The translations under genes and the position numbers were made by a program. Below the pieces are notes generated by a model. The model ran no database searches. It had not been told where the DNA came from and saw only the letters and a program-made list of their open reading frames with translations. Shown one piece after another: positions 1 to 12,800 of a DNA stretch of 64,000 bases. The stretch is from positions 15,047,717 through 15,111,716 of the forward strand of contig NC_071330.1 in the NCBI RefSeq assembly GCF_010183535.1, given 5' to 3'. The DNA is from Caenorhabditis remanei. Lineage: Eukaryota > Nematoda > Chromadorea > Rhabditida > Rhabditidae. Each line of letters opens with the position of its first letter. Within the stretch, counting starts at the first letter, position 1.

Positions 1-240
1 GGGGTGCCGTTGACGCGTCTTTCGATTTTTCTTACATCGTTTCAGAAAACGCCGAAAATGTAGTTTCTGGCGCACCTCTGACGCGTTTGTTTTCTGGGGA
101 AACTCTATAGCGGTGGTCTGGCGTGCCTTCGACGCTTTTTTTTCGCATAAAAATTGGTTCCGAATCGTCCGAAAGACGCCTAAAACCTGGCGCGCCGTTG
201 ACGCGTTTTTTGTTTCAAAAATTGGTTAAAAATCGCTAAA
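1..240. repeat. Copies of the CTGGCGC...GACGCG motif
   Basis: Within an intron of the GCP gene. At least four copies of the pattern GGCGC(A/G)CC/GCC...TTGACGCG(T) occur, each followed by a T run. No coding is seen. Confidence 0.6.
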
Positions 241-848
241 TATCCATGAAAAACGTACTTGCCAAAAATCTGGTTCTGAGCACGATGAGTGAGTGTTTCG
301 AACAATTGGCTGAAAATGAATTAAAAACCAGAAAATTTCAGTGAAAAATTAGTCAAAAAATGAATTTTAGCTTAAAAGCCAATAAAAAAAGTGAAAATCC
401 GTCAAAAATTGAGTTTTTACGCTCAAAAATGGCGAAAAACGGCTGAAAATTGGATAGGAAGATCATAAAAAGGTGGAAAATGTGAAAATGAGTTTTTGAG
501 CTGAAAATGACAGAAAATCGTCTGATTAATATGATTTTCAAGCCAAAAACCAGTTTTTCTTTGAAAATCTTTGAAAATTGAGTTTTTCGGTCTAAAAACT
601 TGATCACCGACTGAAATATGAGTTTTTAGGCGGAAATTCAGTGAAAAACTGGAATTTTTCATCGAATTTCCAATTGACATAAAGAAAACTAGTTTTTTGC
701 ACTTTCAAATCATCCAAAAATTGATTTTTTTTAAACAATGAGTCAAAATGGCTCAAAAATGGCTGAAAATCAGCTGAAAATCAAGAAAAATTGCTCAGAA
801 TTTGAGTTTTTTCGACTAAGTTTGTATATAACATGATGATATTTTCAG

Positions 849-3800
849 CCGGCGATCATCATCATACTCCAAGTAGTCAGAATCTGAATGAAAGTATGAC
901 GTCATCTCGTTCTCGTGCGAATTCATCATTCACTTCTTATGACCATCGAATGGAACGACAATTGACGGGATCTCAGAGACCACGGAGTCCCTATCGAATG
1001 AGTGGAAATGGAAGTATTCCGACGACAAGAGTCTCACCACTCACTGCCAGTAATCATCTATTCTCGTGAGTTTCTAGTGTTTTCAGAGAGAAAATTGGGA
1101 TAAAAATGGATAAAACACCTAAAAAATATGCTGAAAATGTGGAAAATTCCATTAAAAACCGAATTTTCAGCCCCAGAAAAGCGTCGAAGGCGCGCCAGAA
1201 ACGAGATTTTCGACGTTTTTCGATGTGATTTAGACGAAATTGAAAGAAGCGTCAACGGCGCCCCAGTCTTACGACTTATAGACATTTCGCTCAGTTTTTA
1301 GGCGTCTTTTGGACGATTCGAATCCAAATTTTATGCAAAAAAAGCGTCGAAGGCGCGCCAGACCCGAAATCACGTTTTTATGGATTTTGAAATATTTTTA
1401 GCAAATTTTTGAACAAAAAACGCGTCAGAGGCGCGCCAGACACGAGTTTTTCCAGATTTTTAGGGTTTTTGAGATCTTTGTTACTGCCAGTAATCATCTA
1501 TTCTCGTCAGTCAATTTTTAGTGTTTTCAGATTGAAAATTTGGGTAAAAATGGATAAAACAACTGAAAATAGGCTGAAAAATGTGGAAAATTACATTGAA
1601 AACCGTAAAAAACTCGCTGAAAACCGAATTTTCAGCCCCAGAAAAGCGTCGAAGGCGCGCCAGCGACTTTCAAAATCTTTTTAGCCAATTTTTGAAAAAA
1701 ACGCGTCAAAGGCGCGCCAGAAACGTGATTTTCGATGTGATTTAAGCGAAATTGGAAAGAAAGCGTCAACGTCACCCCAGCCAAGCGACTTTTAGACATG
1801 TCGATCAGTTTTTAGGCGTCTTTTGGACGATTCGAATCCAAATTTTATGCAAAAAAAGCGTCGAAGACGCGCCAGACCACCGCTATCAAGTAACTCTGAA
1901 AAACTTTCATCATTGACGCGCTTAAAATCTCTACAATTCCCATTCTCTTGACCCAATAGAAGATTCTGGTGGAAGAGTTTTTCCGCGCGCGCGGGCGGCC
2001 GTGTAGTCCACTCGGACAAGATTTCTGTTTTTCGTCTTCTCACTGTTACCAACAAATTCCCGCGAAATGATAGAAGAAACTATGGAAATGTATTGGTAAC
2101 AGTGAGAAGACGAAAAACAGAAATCTTGTCCGAGTGGACTACACGGCCGCCCGCGCGCGCGGAAAAACTCTTCCACCAGAATCTTCTATTGGGTCAAGAG
2201 AATGGGAATTGTAGAGATTTTAAGCGCGTCAATGATGAAAGTTTTTCAGAGTTACTTGATAGCGGTGGACTGGCGCGCCTTCGACGCTTTTTTTGCATAA
2301 AATTTGAATTAGAATCGCCCAAAAGACGCCTAAAAACTGAGCGAAATGTCTATAAGTCGTAAGACTGGGGCGCCGTTGACGCTTCTTTCAATTTCGTCTA
2401 AATCACATCGAAAAACGTCGAAAATCTCGTTTCTGGCGCGCCTTCGACGCGTTTTTTCAAAAATTGGCTAAAAATCTTTTGGAAGTCGCCGGCGCGCCTT
2501 CGACGCTTTTCTGGGGCTGAAAATTCGGTTTTCAGTGAGTTTTTGAGGGTTTTCAATGGAACCTCCCCTTCTGAAGTAATGGAATCTGAAATAAAACAAA
2601 ATATGAGACTTCTGTCCTGCTTTAAGGATAAAATTAGATAAAAACTGAATTTTAGACAGTCACCTGATGAATTATACGATGAAGATGTCATTGAGTAGGT
2701 TGAGTGATGACTAATTAGTGACACTAATTACTAATAAAGTGTGTGCTGTGAAATGCTTTAATCTCTTTTTTATTTTTTGGATCGATAGTTGACGGATCCG
2801 AATTACGACTAGATTCTATGCATATTGAGTCCCGCCACGAAAACTACAGTAATCCTCGATTTAAAGGCGCATTGGACTCGAAAAAGTTCAAATTGCTCAG
2901 ATTCTTGTCATGATTATACTCATTCAAAGCGTCTCGATGAGCTGAAACTGATTAGAGCAGTTTTAGACGGTTTTGGTGATGTTTTGATGGAAATTTTAAA
3001 GGAAAACTGGTAAAAATAACGTTTTTTTCACCTAAAATCTCTATTTCCTGATTCCAGGCATTTCAAAACAGTCTGAAACTGCTCTAATCAGTTTCAGCTC
3101 GTCGAAACGCTTCGAATGAGTATAATCACGACTAGAATCGGTTTCAATTGAGTCTCACCACGAAAACTACAGTAACCGTCGGTTTAAAGGCGCATAGGAC
3201 TCGAAAAAGTTCAAATTGATCAGATTCTAGTCATGATTATACTCATTCAAAGCGTTTCGATGAGCTGAAACTGATTAGAGCAGTTTCAGACTGTTTTAAG
3301 ATTTCTGGAATCGAGAAATAGTGATTTTAGGTGAAAAACGTCAATTTTACCACTTTTCCATAAAAATTTCATCCAATACATCACCAAAACTGCCTGAAAC
3401 TGCTCTAATCAGTTTCAGCTCATCGAGACGCTTCGAATGAGTATAATCACGACTAGATTCGGTTCAAATTGAGTCCCGCCACGAAAACTACAGTAACCGT
3501 CGGTTTAAAGGCGCATAGGACTCGAAAAAGTTCAAATTGATCAGATTCTAGTCATGATTATACTCATTCAAAGCGTTTCGATGAGCTGAAACTGATTAGA
3601 GCAGTTTCAGACTGTTTTAAGATTTCTGGAATCGAGAAATAGTGATTTTAGGTGAAAAACGTCAATTTTACCACTTTTCCATAAAAATTTCATCCAATAC
3701 ATCACCAAAACTGCCTGAAACTGCTCTAATCAGTTTCAGCTCATCGAGACGCTTCGAATGAGTATAATCACGACTAGATTCGGTTCAAATTGAGTCCCGC

Positions 3801-6800
3801 CACGAAAACTACAGTAACCGTCGGTTTAAAGGCGCATAGGACTCGAAAAAGTTCAAATTGATCAGATTCTAGTCATGATTATACTCATTCAAAGCGTTTC
3901 GATGAGCTGAAACTGATTAGAGCAGTTTCAGACTGTTTTAAGATTTCTGGAATCGAGAAATAGTGATTTTAGGTGAAAAACGTCAATTTTACCACTTTTC
4001 CATAAAAATTTCATCCAATACATCACCAAAACTGCCTGAAACTGCTCTAATCAGTTTCAGCTCATCGAGACGCTTCGAATGAGTATAATCACGACTAGAT
4101 TCGGTTCAAATTGAGTCCCGCCACGAAAACTACAGTAACCGTCGGTTTAAAGGCGCATAGGACTCGAAAAAGTTCAAATTGATCAGATTCTAGTCATGAT
4201 TATACTCATTCGAAGCGTTTCGATGAGCTGAAACTGATTAGAGCAGTTTCAGACTGTTTTAAGATTTCTGGAATCGAGAAATAGTGATTTTAGGTGAAAA
4301 ACGTCAATTTTACCACTTTTCCATAAAAATTTCATCCAATACATCACCAAAACTGCCTGAAACTGCTCTAATCAGTTTCAGCTCACCGAGATGCTTCGAA
4401 TGAATATAATCACGACTAGATTCGGTTCAAATTGAGTCCCGCCACGAAAACTACAGTAACCGTCGGTTTAAAGGCGCATAGGACTCGAAAAAGTTCAAAT
4501 TGATCAGATTCTAGTCATGATTATACTCATTCAAAGCGTTTCGATGAGCTGAAACTGATTAGAGCAGTTTCAGACTGTTTTAAGATTTCTGGAATCGAGA
4601 AATAGTGATTTTAGGTGAAAAACGTCAATTTTACCACTTTTCCATAAAAATTTCATCCAATACATCACCAAAACTGCCTGAAACTGCTCTAATCAGTTTC
4701 AGCTCATCGAGACGCTTCGAATGAGTATAATCACGACTAGATTCGGTTCAAATTGAGTCCCGCCACGAAAACTACAGTAACCGTCGGTTTAAAGGCGCAT
4801 AGGACTCGAAAAAGTTCAAATTGATCAGATTCTAGTCATGATTATACTCATTCAAAGCGTTTCGATGAGCTGAAACTGATTAGAGCAGTTTCAGACTGTT
4901 TTAAGATTTCTGGAATCGAGAAATAGTGATTTTAGGTGAAAAACGTCAATTTTACCACTTTTCCATAAAAATTTCATCCAATACATCACCAAAACTGCCT
5001 GAAACTGCTCTAATCAGTTTCAGCTCATCGAAACGCTTCGAATGAGTATAATCACGACTAGAATCGGTTTCAATTGAGTCTCACCACGAAAACTACAGTA
5101 ACCGTCGGTTTAAAGGCGCATAGGACTCGAAAAAGTTCAAATTGATCAGATTCTAGTCATGATTATACTCATTCGAAGCGTTTCGATGAGCTGAAACTTA
5201 TTATAGTAGTTTCGGGCAGTTTTGGTGATTTTTGGCTGAAATTTTGATGAAGAACTCAAATTTTTCCGCTGAAAACGCGTTACTGGACACCTAACAATGA
5301 AAAATCTAAAAATTCGTCAATTTTAAGCTATTTTTGACTTTTTGAATCGATTTTCAGTCGATTTTTGTGGAATTTCTCTCTAATTTCTCGATTTTCAGCG
5401 CTCCGAACAATGGGTACAGTACCACGAGCACGACTCCAACGCATCATCTGCGTGGAATGCTTCCATCGTCACGTCTTCGAGAAGAATCTCCAGGAGGAGG
5501 CTCCGCCCATCAATATCAACGAACGAATTCATCGAATGGACAGATTCAGATGAGACAAACGACACCGTCTTCTGGAAGTCATCAGATTCCTCAGATGACG
5601 TCTTCTGTCAGAGCACATATCAACTCAAAATCGAATACGCCTCTCCATTCGAGACTCGGAAATGCTATTAGTGAGTTTTTAGTGCTGAAAATTGGCTGAA
5701 AATCGGTCAAAAAAGGAGTAAAAAGGGGGCTAAAAACAGCTGAAAAACCACTGTTAACCTTTATTTTTGACAAAAAACCCCGTAATTTACATTAAACTTG
5801 GCTGAAAATTGGCTGAAAATTGGTAAAATTTCAGCAAATTCCAGCAATTTTGAAACAAAAATGACATTGAGAGTCAATTTTCAGTTTTTTTTGCCCAATT
5901 TTCCACCATTTTCAGCCAAATCCAATTAATTTCAGCTAAATATTGATATTATCTGAAAATCGGCCGAAAAAGGAGTAAAAATGCTGAAAATTGACGGAAA
6001 TAGTTGAAAAATAGCTGAAAAATCACTATAAATCCAAATCTTATGACCAAAAACCCGTCATTGGTCTGAAAGAGGTATAGAACGATCTGAAACTGAAAAA
6101 AAAGCGAAAATTTCACTGAAATTATCGAAAAATGTGGATTTTCAGTCATTTTCACCTATTTTTCAGCAGTTCTAGACAATTTTCGGTCATTCTTCAACTA
6201 GAATCCGAGAAATTTGATGATTTCGATCTGAAAATGTCCTTTTTAGGTCGAAAACCGACGAAAAACGTCGATTTCTGATGAATTTTCAGCAATTTTGAAC
6301 AAAAAATGTCGATTTTCATTTCTGTCAGTCGAATTAATGCCGTTTTACTTCCTTTTTAGCAAAAACACTGTGTTTTCTTTGATTTTTGAATTATTTGACG
6401 CATTTTTTAGGTTTTTAGCCAAGCTCCGCCCCTTTTTTGCTGAAAATATTCAATTTTGCAGCCGAAACTGAGTCGACGGTATGCGAATGTCTTCTCTCTG
6501 CTCTAATTGGAATTGAATCTCGTCTCTTTACTCCGATTCATCGAAAAATGACAATCACATCGACTGCCTCCATTTCAACGGTAATTTTGGGGATTTCAGA
6601 GCTGAAATTTGATGGAAAAATGCGGAAAAATCGTATTTTTTGAGTCAAAAATGGATATTTTCAGTTGAAAATTGATGAAAATCACTTTTTCTTACTGAAA
6701 AACTGGTTTTTTGGCTGGAAATGACTGAAAATCTCGCATTTTCAGAGTTTTTTCGCTCAAAAACTGAATTTTCAGCTCAAAATTGTGCATTTCTAGACAC

Positions 6801-9800
6801 ATCTGGAAAAAATCGTATTTTTGGGTCGAAAAGTGACACTTTTTTTGTTGGAAAACACTTTTTCCTTCTGAATTTCGATTCCAGAAGTAAAATAATCGCA
6901 TTTCGAGCTGAAAACGGGGTTTTTTGGCTTAAAATGACTGAAAATCTCGCATTTTCAGAGTTCTTTTTGTTCAAACTGTCCATTTCCATGACGTTTTACC
7001 TCAAAAATGTGGTTTTTAGATTGAAAATCGCGTTTTTTAGCGGAAATCGTAATTTTGGCTCGAAATGTGAGCTGAAAACTCGTTCTTTGATGTAAAAATG
7101 GAGTTTTCAGAACAAAAAACTTCATTTCGAGCTGAAAAAAGGTTTTTTTTGGATGAAAATGACTGAAAATCTCGAATTTTTGGGTTTTTTTTGCTCAAAA
7201 AAGTGAAGTTTTTGCTGAAAATTGATGAAAATAACTTTCTAAAAATTTGAATTTCAGACAAAAAACCCATTATTTCAAGCTGAAAAATTGGGTTTTTTTG
7301 GTTGAAAATCTCGAATTTTTAGGGTTTTTTACTCAAAAATCAAAATTTTGATTCTGAAAACCCATTTTTCTCTTTTAAAATCTCGTTTTTCTCTCGTATT
7401 TTTTATTTTAGAGCAAAAAACCTCATTTTTGGCTGAAAATAGGGTTTTTCGACTGAAAATTTCAGAAAATCTCGAATTTTCAGCTTCTTTTTCTCAAAAA
7501 AAAAAAACGGAATTTTCAGTCTTTTTAGATCATGAAAACCCATTTTTCTCTTTCGAATTCTTCTTTTCTCTCAAATTTTTTTAATTTCAGAACAAAAAAT
7601 TTCATTTTGAGCTGAAAAAAGGTTTTTTTGGATGAAAATTCCAGAAAATCTCGAATTTTCAGCTTTTTTTAGTCAAAAATGATGACAATTTTCAGACGCA
7701 TCTCGCTGTATGTCAACGTGTTCTCTCTGTCGCTAACATATATCTTCTTCTATCGCATAAAGAGAATCCATATCCAGATGGAATGCATGTAACAACTGCA
7801 CTTTTGGCTGCAATTCGATCAATAATTGGAGATTATATCGGAGATATCGATGAATTGAGACGAATGAAGGGATTACGATTCCATCATTGTCTTCCGCTTA
7901 TCGATAAATGGAGTATCCGACTGAATATTGTGGCGATGGCACATAAAATTAGGTATTTTGCAGCGTTTTCAGCGGAAAAATTTGAGTTTTTCATCAAAAT
8001 TTCCGCCAAAAAATAACCAAATCCATCTGAAACTGCTTTAATCATACTCAGCTCACCGAGACGCTTCGAATGAGTATAATCATAACCAGATTCGGTTCAA
8101 ATTGAGTCCCGCCACGAAAACTACAGTAATCCTCGGTTTAAAGGCGCATAAGACTCGATAAATTCAAATTTCTCAGATTCTAGTCATGATTATACTTATT
8201 CAAAGCGTCTGGATGAGCTGAAACTGATTAGAGCAGTTTCAGATGGATTTTGGTAGTTTTTTGGCTGAAATTGTTTTCGGAAAACTGGTAAAAATTACGG
8301 TTTTTTAACCTAAAATCACTATTTCTTGATTTCAGACAATTATTATCGTCTGAAACTGCTCTAATCAGTTTCAGCTCACCGAGACGCTTTGAATGAGTAT
8401 AATCATGCCTAAAATCGGTTTCAATTGAGTCCCACCACGAAAACTACAGTAATCCTCGATTTAAAGGCGCATAGGACTCGAAAAAGTTCAAATTGCACCG
8501 ATTATAGTCGTGATTATACTCATTCGAAGCGTCTCGATGAGCTGAAACTGATTAGAGCAGTTTCAGACGGATTTGGTGATATTTTAACGGAAATTTTTAT
8601 GGAAAATCAAAAAAAGTCTAAATATGACGGTAAAAATCGAGTTTTGACTGAAAAAATGGAAATTCAAGTAGTTTTTTACTGGATTTTGGCTGAAAATTTA
8701 ATAAAAATGATGTTTTTCCCCCCCGAAATCTCATTTTCTTGATTTTCAGACATCTTCCCCAACTGGATCTCCTCGAGAATCTGTATATCCTCAATTCGGC
8801 TTACAGTTTTGAAGAAGATCGACGTGTTGTATTGAATAAAATCATGGATTACTGTATGGGAGTATACTGTAGTCAAATGATGGAATGGATGACAACTGGA
8901 GAGGTTCCTGTGGATAAGGTATACGGTAGATATATGAAGGATTACTGTAGAAATGAATATTTCAGTGGATTATTGGAAAAGATGCACAAAATCGAGATGA
9001 ATTGGTTCTCCGAAAGATTCCAATTTTCATGTCCGACGAGGATGCAAGAATTGTGAGTTCTGGCGCACCTTTGACGCGTTTTTGGGCACAAATCCTCGAC
9101 TTCGAACCGAAAAATTCCGATTTTTCAGCTCTAAAATCGATTTTCCAGTGAAAACTTGAATTTGAGAGCCCAAAAACTGAATTTCGGCTGAAATTTTGCC
9201 CAAAAACGGAATTTTTGGGATTCTTGATGAAAAATGGCTGAAAATTGACAAAAATAGCTGAAAAATTCATGAAAATTCACATTTTCCGACCAAAACCCAG
9301 TCATTTTTAGACAACATTTAATATTGGCTGAAATTGATTGGATTTTGGGTGAAAATTGCGTTTAAAAACTATAAAAATGGGCTAAAATTGACGAAAATTG
9401 GCTGAAAATAGTTGAAAAACAGGTGAAAAATTATTGGAAACTCGATTTTTCAGCTCTGAAATCGATTTCCTATCGAAAATTCAACTCTTTTGACAATTTT
9501 TCATTTTTCGGTTGTTTTCTTGATTTTTGAAGTTTTTTGACGGGTTTTGAGTGATTTCCAGTGAATTTTCAGTCAAAAGCTCTGATTTTCTGTGGTTTTT
9601 CACCAATATTAAGCCGTTTTCAACTATTTTTCCACAGGAATCCAAGAAATTTTCGTCATTTTCAGGTAATTTCAAATAATATCAAAAATGCTGTTTTTTT
9701 TGGTCGAAAACTGTCGAAAAGCGCCTATTTTTTATGGATTTTCAGCAAAAGTTCAGCAAGTTTCTTGTTTTCAGCAAAAAAAACAATCTTTTTGGGTCAT

Positions 9801-12800
9801 TTTCTTCATTTTTCCAGTAAATTTTCAGCCAAATTTATTTCTAATGGATTTTCAGCAAAATTTCAGCGATTTTGCCTCATTTTTGACAAATTTTAGTTCA
9901 TTTTTCATGGGTTTTCCATCGATTTTCTATCAATTTGAGTCATTTGAAGTTTTTGGTCTGAAAGAGGTATAGAACGATCTGAAACTGAGAAAATTGGTAA
10001 AAATTCATCAATTTCTGATGAATTTTCAGCAAAATTTCAGCAATTTTGCCTCATTTTATAGAATTTTAATCAATTTTTCAGCGAAAAAGACCAAAACCCA
10101 GTCATTTTCAGACAACATTTGATATTGGCTGAAATTGATTGGATTTGGGTGAAAAATACGTTAAATTCAATGAAAAAATGGGCTGAAATTGAATTTGAAA
10201 GGCTAACTGAAAATTGTCGGAAATAGTTGAAAAATAATTGAAAAAAGTCACTGAAAATCCGATTTTTCATTCAAAAATTCAGTTTTTTTTTTTTCAATTT
10301 TTCAGTTAAAAACCACCATTTTTCAGCATAAAAACTTGGTTTTTCAGCTCTAAAATCCATTTTTTAATTCAATTCTCTCAATTTTCAGCTTCTCGAAATC
10401 GGAAAATCGTTGCTTCTGAAAATTACCTCAGAAAATGGTTTTTAAATCAGTCAAAATGCTGAAAATAGGCTGAAAATCGACTGAAATTGATGAAAATTTA
10501 CATTTTTTGACATAAAATGGCTGAAAATTGAACGAAATAGCTGGAAATAGGCTAAAAAATCACCGAAAATCCACATTTTTCGACGAAAACCCAGTCATTT
10601 TCAGACAATGCCTATTTTTGGCTGAAATTGATTGGATTTGGGTGAATTGATTTTTTTTTTGTCAGTTGAAAATGCCATTTTCCAGTGAAAAACGCGATTT
10701 TTCAGCTCAAAAATTGATTTTTAAGTGAAAATCTCAATTTTCAGCTTCTCGAAATCGGAAAAATCGCTGCCACACGTGCACGGTGCATCGGATGAAGATC
10801 TCGAATCAATCGATCGAACGACTACAGTAGTCCGTGGAGCTCTGTGTCCCAAATTGATATTTCAAAAGGAATTGACGGCGTGTCTGATGATTCTGAGAGA
10901 CGTCGTTTGTGGAATTGTGATGAGAATGGTATTGACGACGGGACGACTCAAAGAACACATTCTCAAAGCGACTTCATTCTTTTTTCTGTCGGATCCACGA
11001 TTTACAGCCACATTGTATAGTGTTATCAAGTGAGTTGTTTGACTGAAAATTGACTGAAAATTGGTCAAAAACGGCTGAAAACCGGCTGAAAATTGACTCA
11101 AATTGATAGAAAATCTATAAAATAGGCTGAAATCGACAGAAAGTCGACGAAAATTATCTTTTTTTAAAATAAAAATCATCTGAAAATGAGCCGAAATTGC
11201 TGAAATTTGCTGAAAATCCATAAGAAATAAATTTGGCTGAAATTGATTGGATTTGGCTGAAAATCTATGAAAATTTACTGAAATTCACTGAAAATCCGTT
11301 AAATTACTCCAAAAATAAATAAAATGACCCAAAAACATAATTTTTGGGAGATTTTTTTCGCTGAAAACGAACAAATTTTGGTCTGAAAACGTGAAAAGTT
11401 ACTTGAAATTGTCTGAAATCGACTAAAATCACTGAAAATGATACAAGATTTACGGCCACTTTGTATAGTGTTATCAAGTGAGTTGTTTGACTGAAAATTG
11501 ACTGAAAATTGACTGAAAATTGACTCAAATTGATAGAAAATCTATAAAATAGGCTGAAAATCGATAAAAATGGCTAAAAATTGGTTAAAATTGAGGAAAA
11601 TTGCTATTTTTGCATTAAAATTCTATAAAATGAGCCAAAATTCCTGAAAATTGCTGAAAATTCATCAGAAATGGATGAATTTTTACCAATTTTCTCAGTT
11701 TCAGATCGTTCTATACCTCTTTCAGACCAAAAACTTCAATTGACTCAAATTGATAGAAAATGTATGGAAAACCCATGAAAAATGAACTAAAATTTGTCAA
11801 AATGAGGCAAAATCGCTGAGATTTTGCTGAAAATCCATTAGAAATAAATTTGGCTGAAAATTTACTGGAAAAATGAAGAAAATGACCCAAAAAGATTGTT
11901 TTTGTGCTGAAAACAAGAAACTTGCTGAAATTTTGCTGAAAATCCATCAAAAATAGACGCTTTTCGACAGTTTTCGACCAGAAAAACAACATTTTTGATA
12001 TTATCTGAAATTACCTGAAAATGACGAAAATTTCTTGGATTCCTGTGGAAAAATAACTGAAAACGGCTCAATATTGGTGAAAAATCACAGAAAATCGTAG
12101 CTTTTGACTGAAAATTCACTGGAAATCACTCAAAACCCGTCAAAAAACTTCAAAAATCAAGAAAACAACCCAAAAACAATGATTTTGGCAGATTTTTCGC
12201 TGAAAATCTGGAAAAAGACTTAAAATCGACTAAAATGATCCATTTTCAGAGAGGCCTCGCTGGGACTCCGCCCCGGAAGTGCATCATTGACTCGTCAACA
12301 AGTGTCGAGTGCTCTCGCCGCTGCTCTCGAAGCGTGTACATCGACGAATAGTAGTCATTCAGATTCAGAAGATAGGAAGAAACAGAAATTGAAGTTCAAA
12401 TTGGATGCGATGACTTCGGTTAGTCGATTGACTGGAAATCCCGGGTTTTTTCAGCTCTAAAACCGTCTAAAACTGTGAAAATCACTTTTCGTGGCCTAGA
12501 ATCCGACAATTCGGTCATCAAACATACATATTCAGAATCAGGGAGTCAAGACGCTTCGAATGAGTATAATCATGACTGGGTTTAGAGCAAATTGGGTCTC
12601 GACACGAAAACTACAGTACCCACCACACCGGATTACTGTAGTTTTCGTGGTGAGACTCAATTTGCTTCGAACCAGTTCATGATTATACTCATTCGAAGCG
12701 TCTTGACGAGCTGAACTCGATCAGAGCGGTTTCAGACGGTTTTGATAATGTTTTAGCGGAAATTTTGATGGGAAACTGGCGAAAATGACGATTTTTCACA

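Noticed and set aside
1792..2362. Matching ~87-residue proteins on opposite strands
   Set aside because: They are the same nonsense frame read from the two arms of an inverted repeat; no start context or splice logic supports a gene.
2825..5250. CRISPR-like array
   Set aside because: Units are 321 bp with homogeneous spacers and the genome is eukaryotic; this is a tandem repeat.
6721..7584. Phe/Ser/Lys-rich frames in the GCP intron
   Set aside because: These come from GAAAATC/TTTTTCAG iterations that lack stops in some frames.
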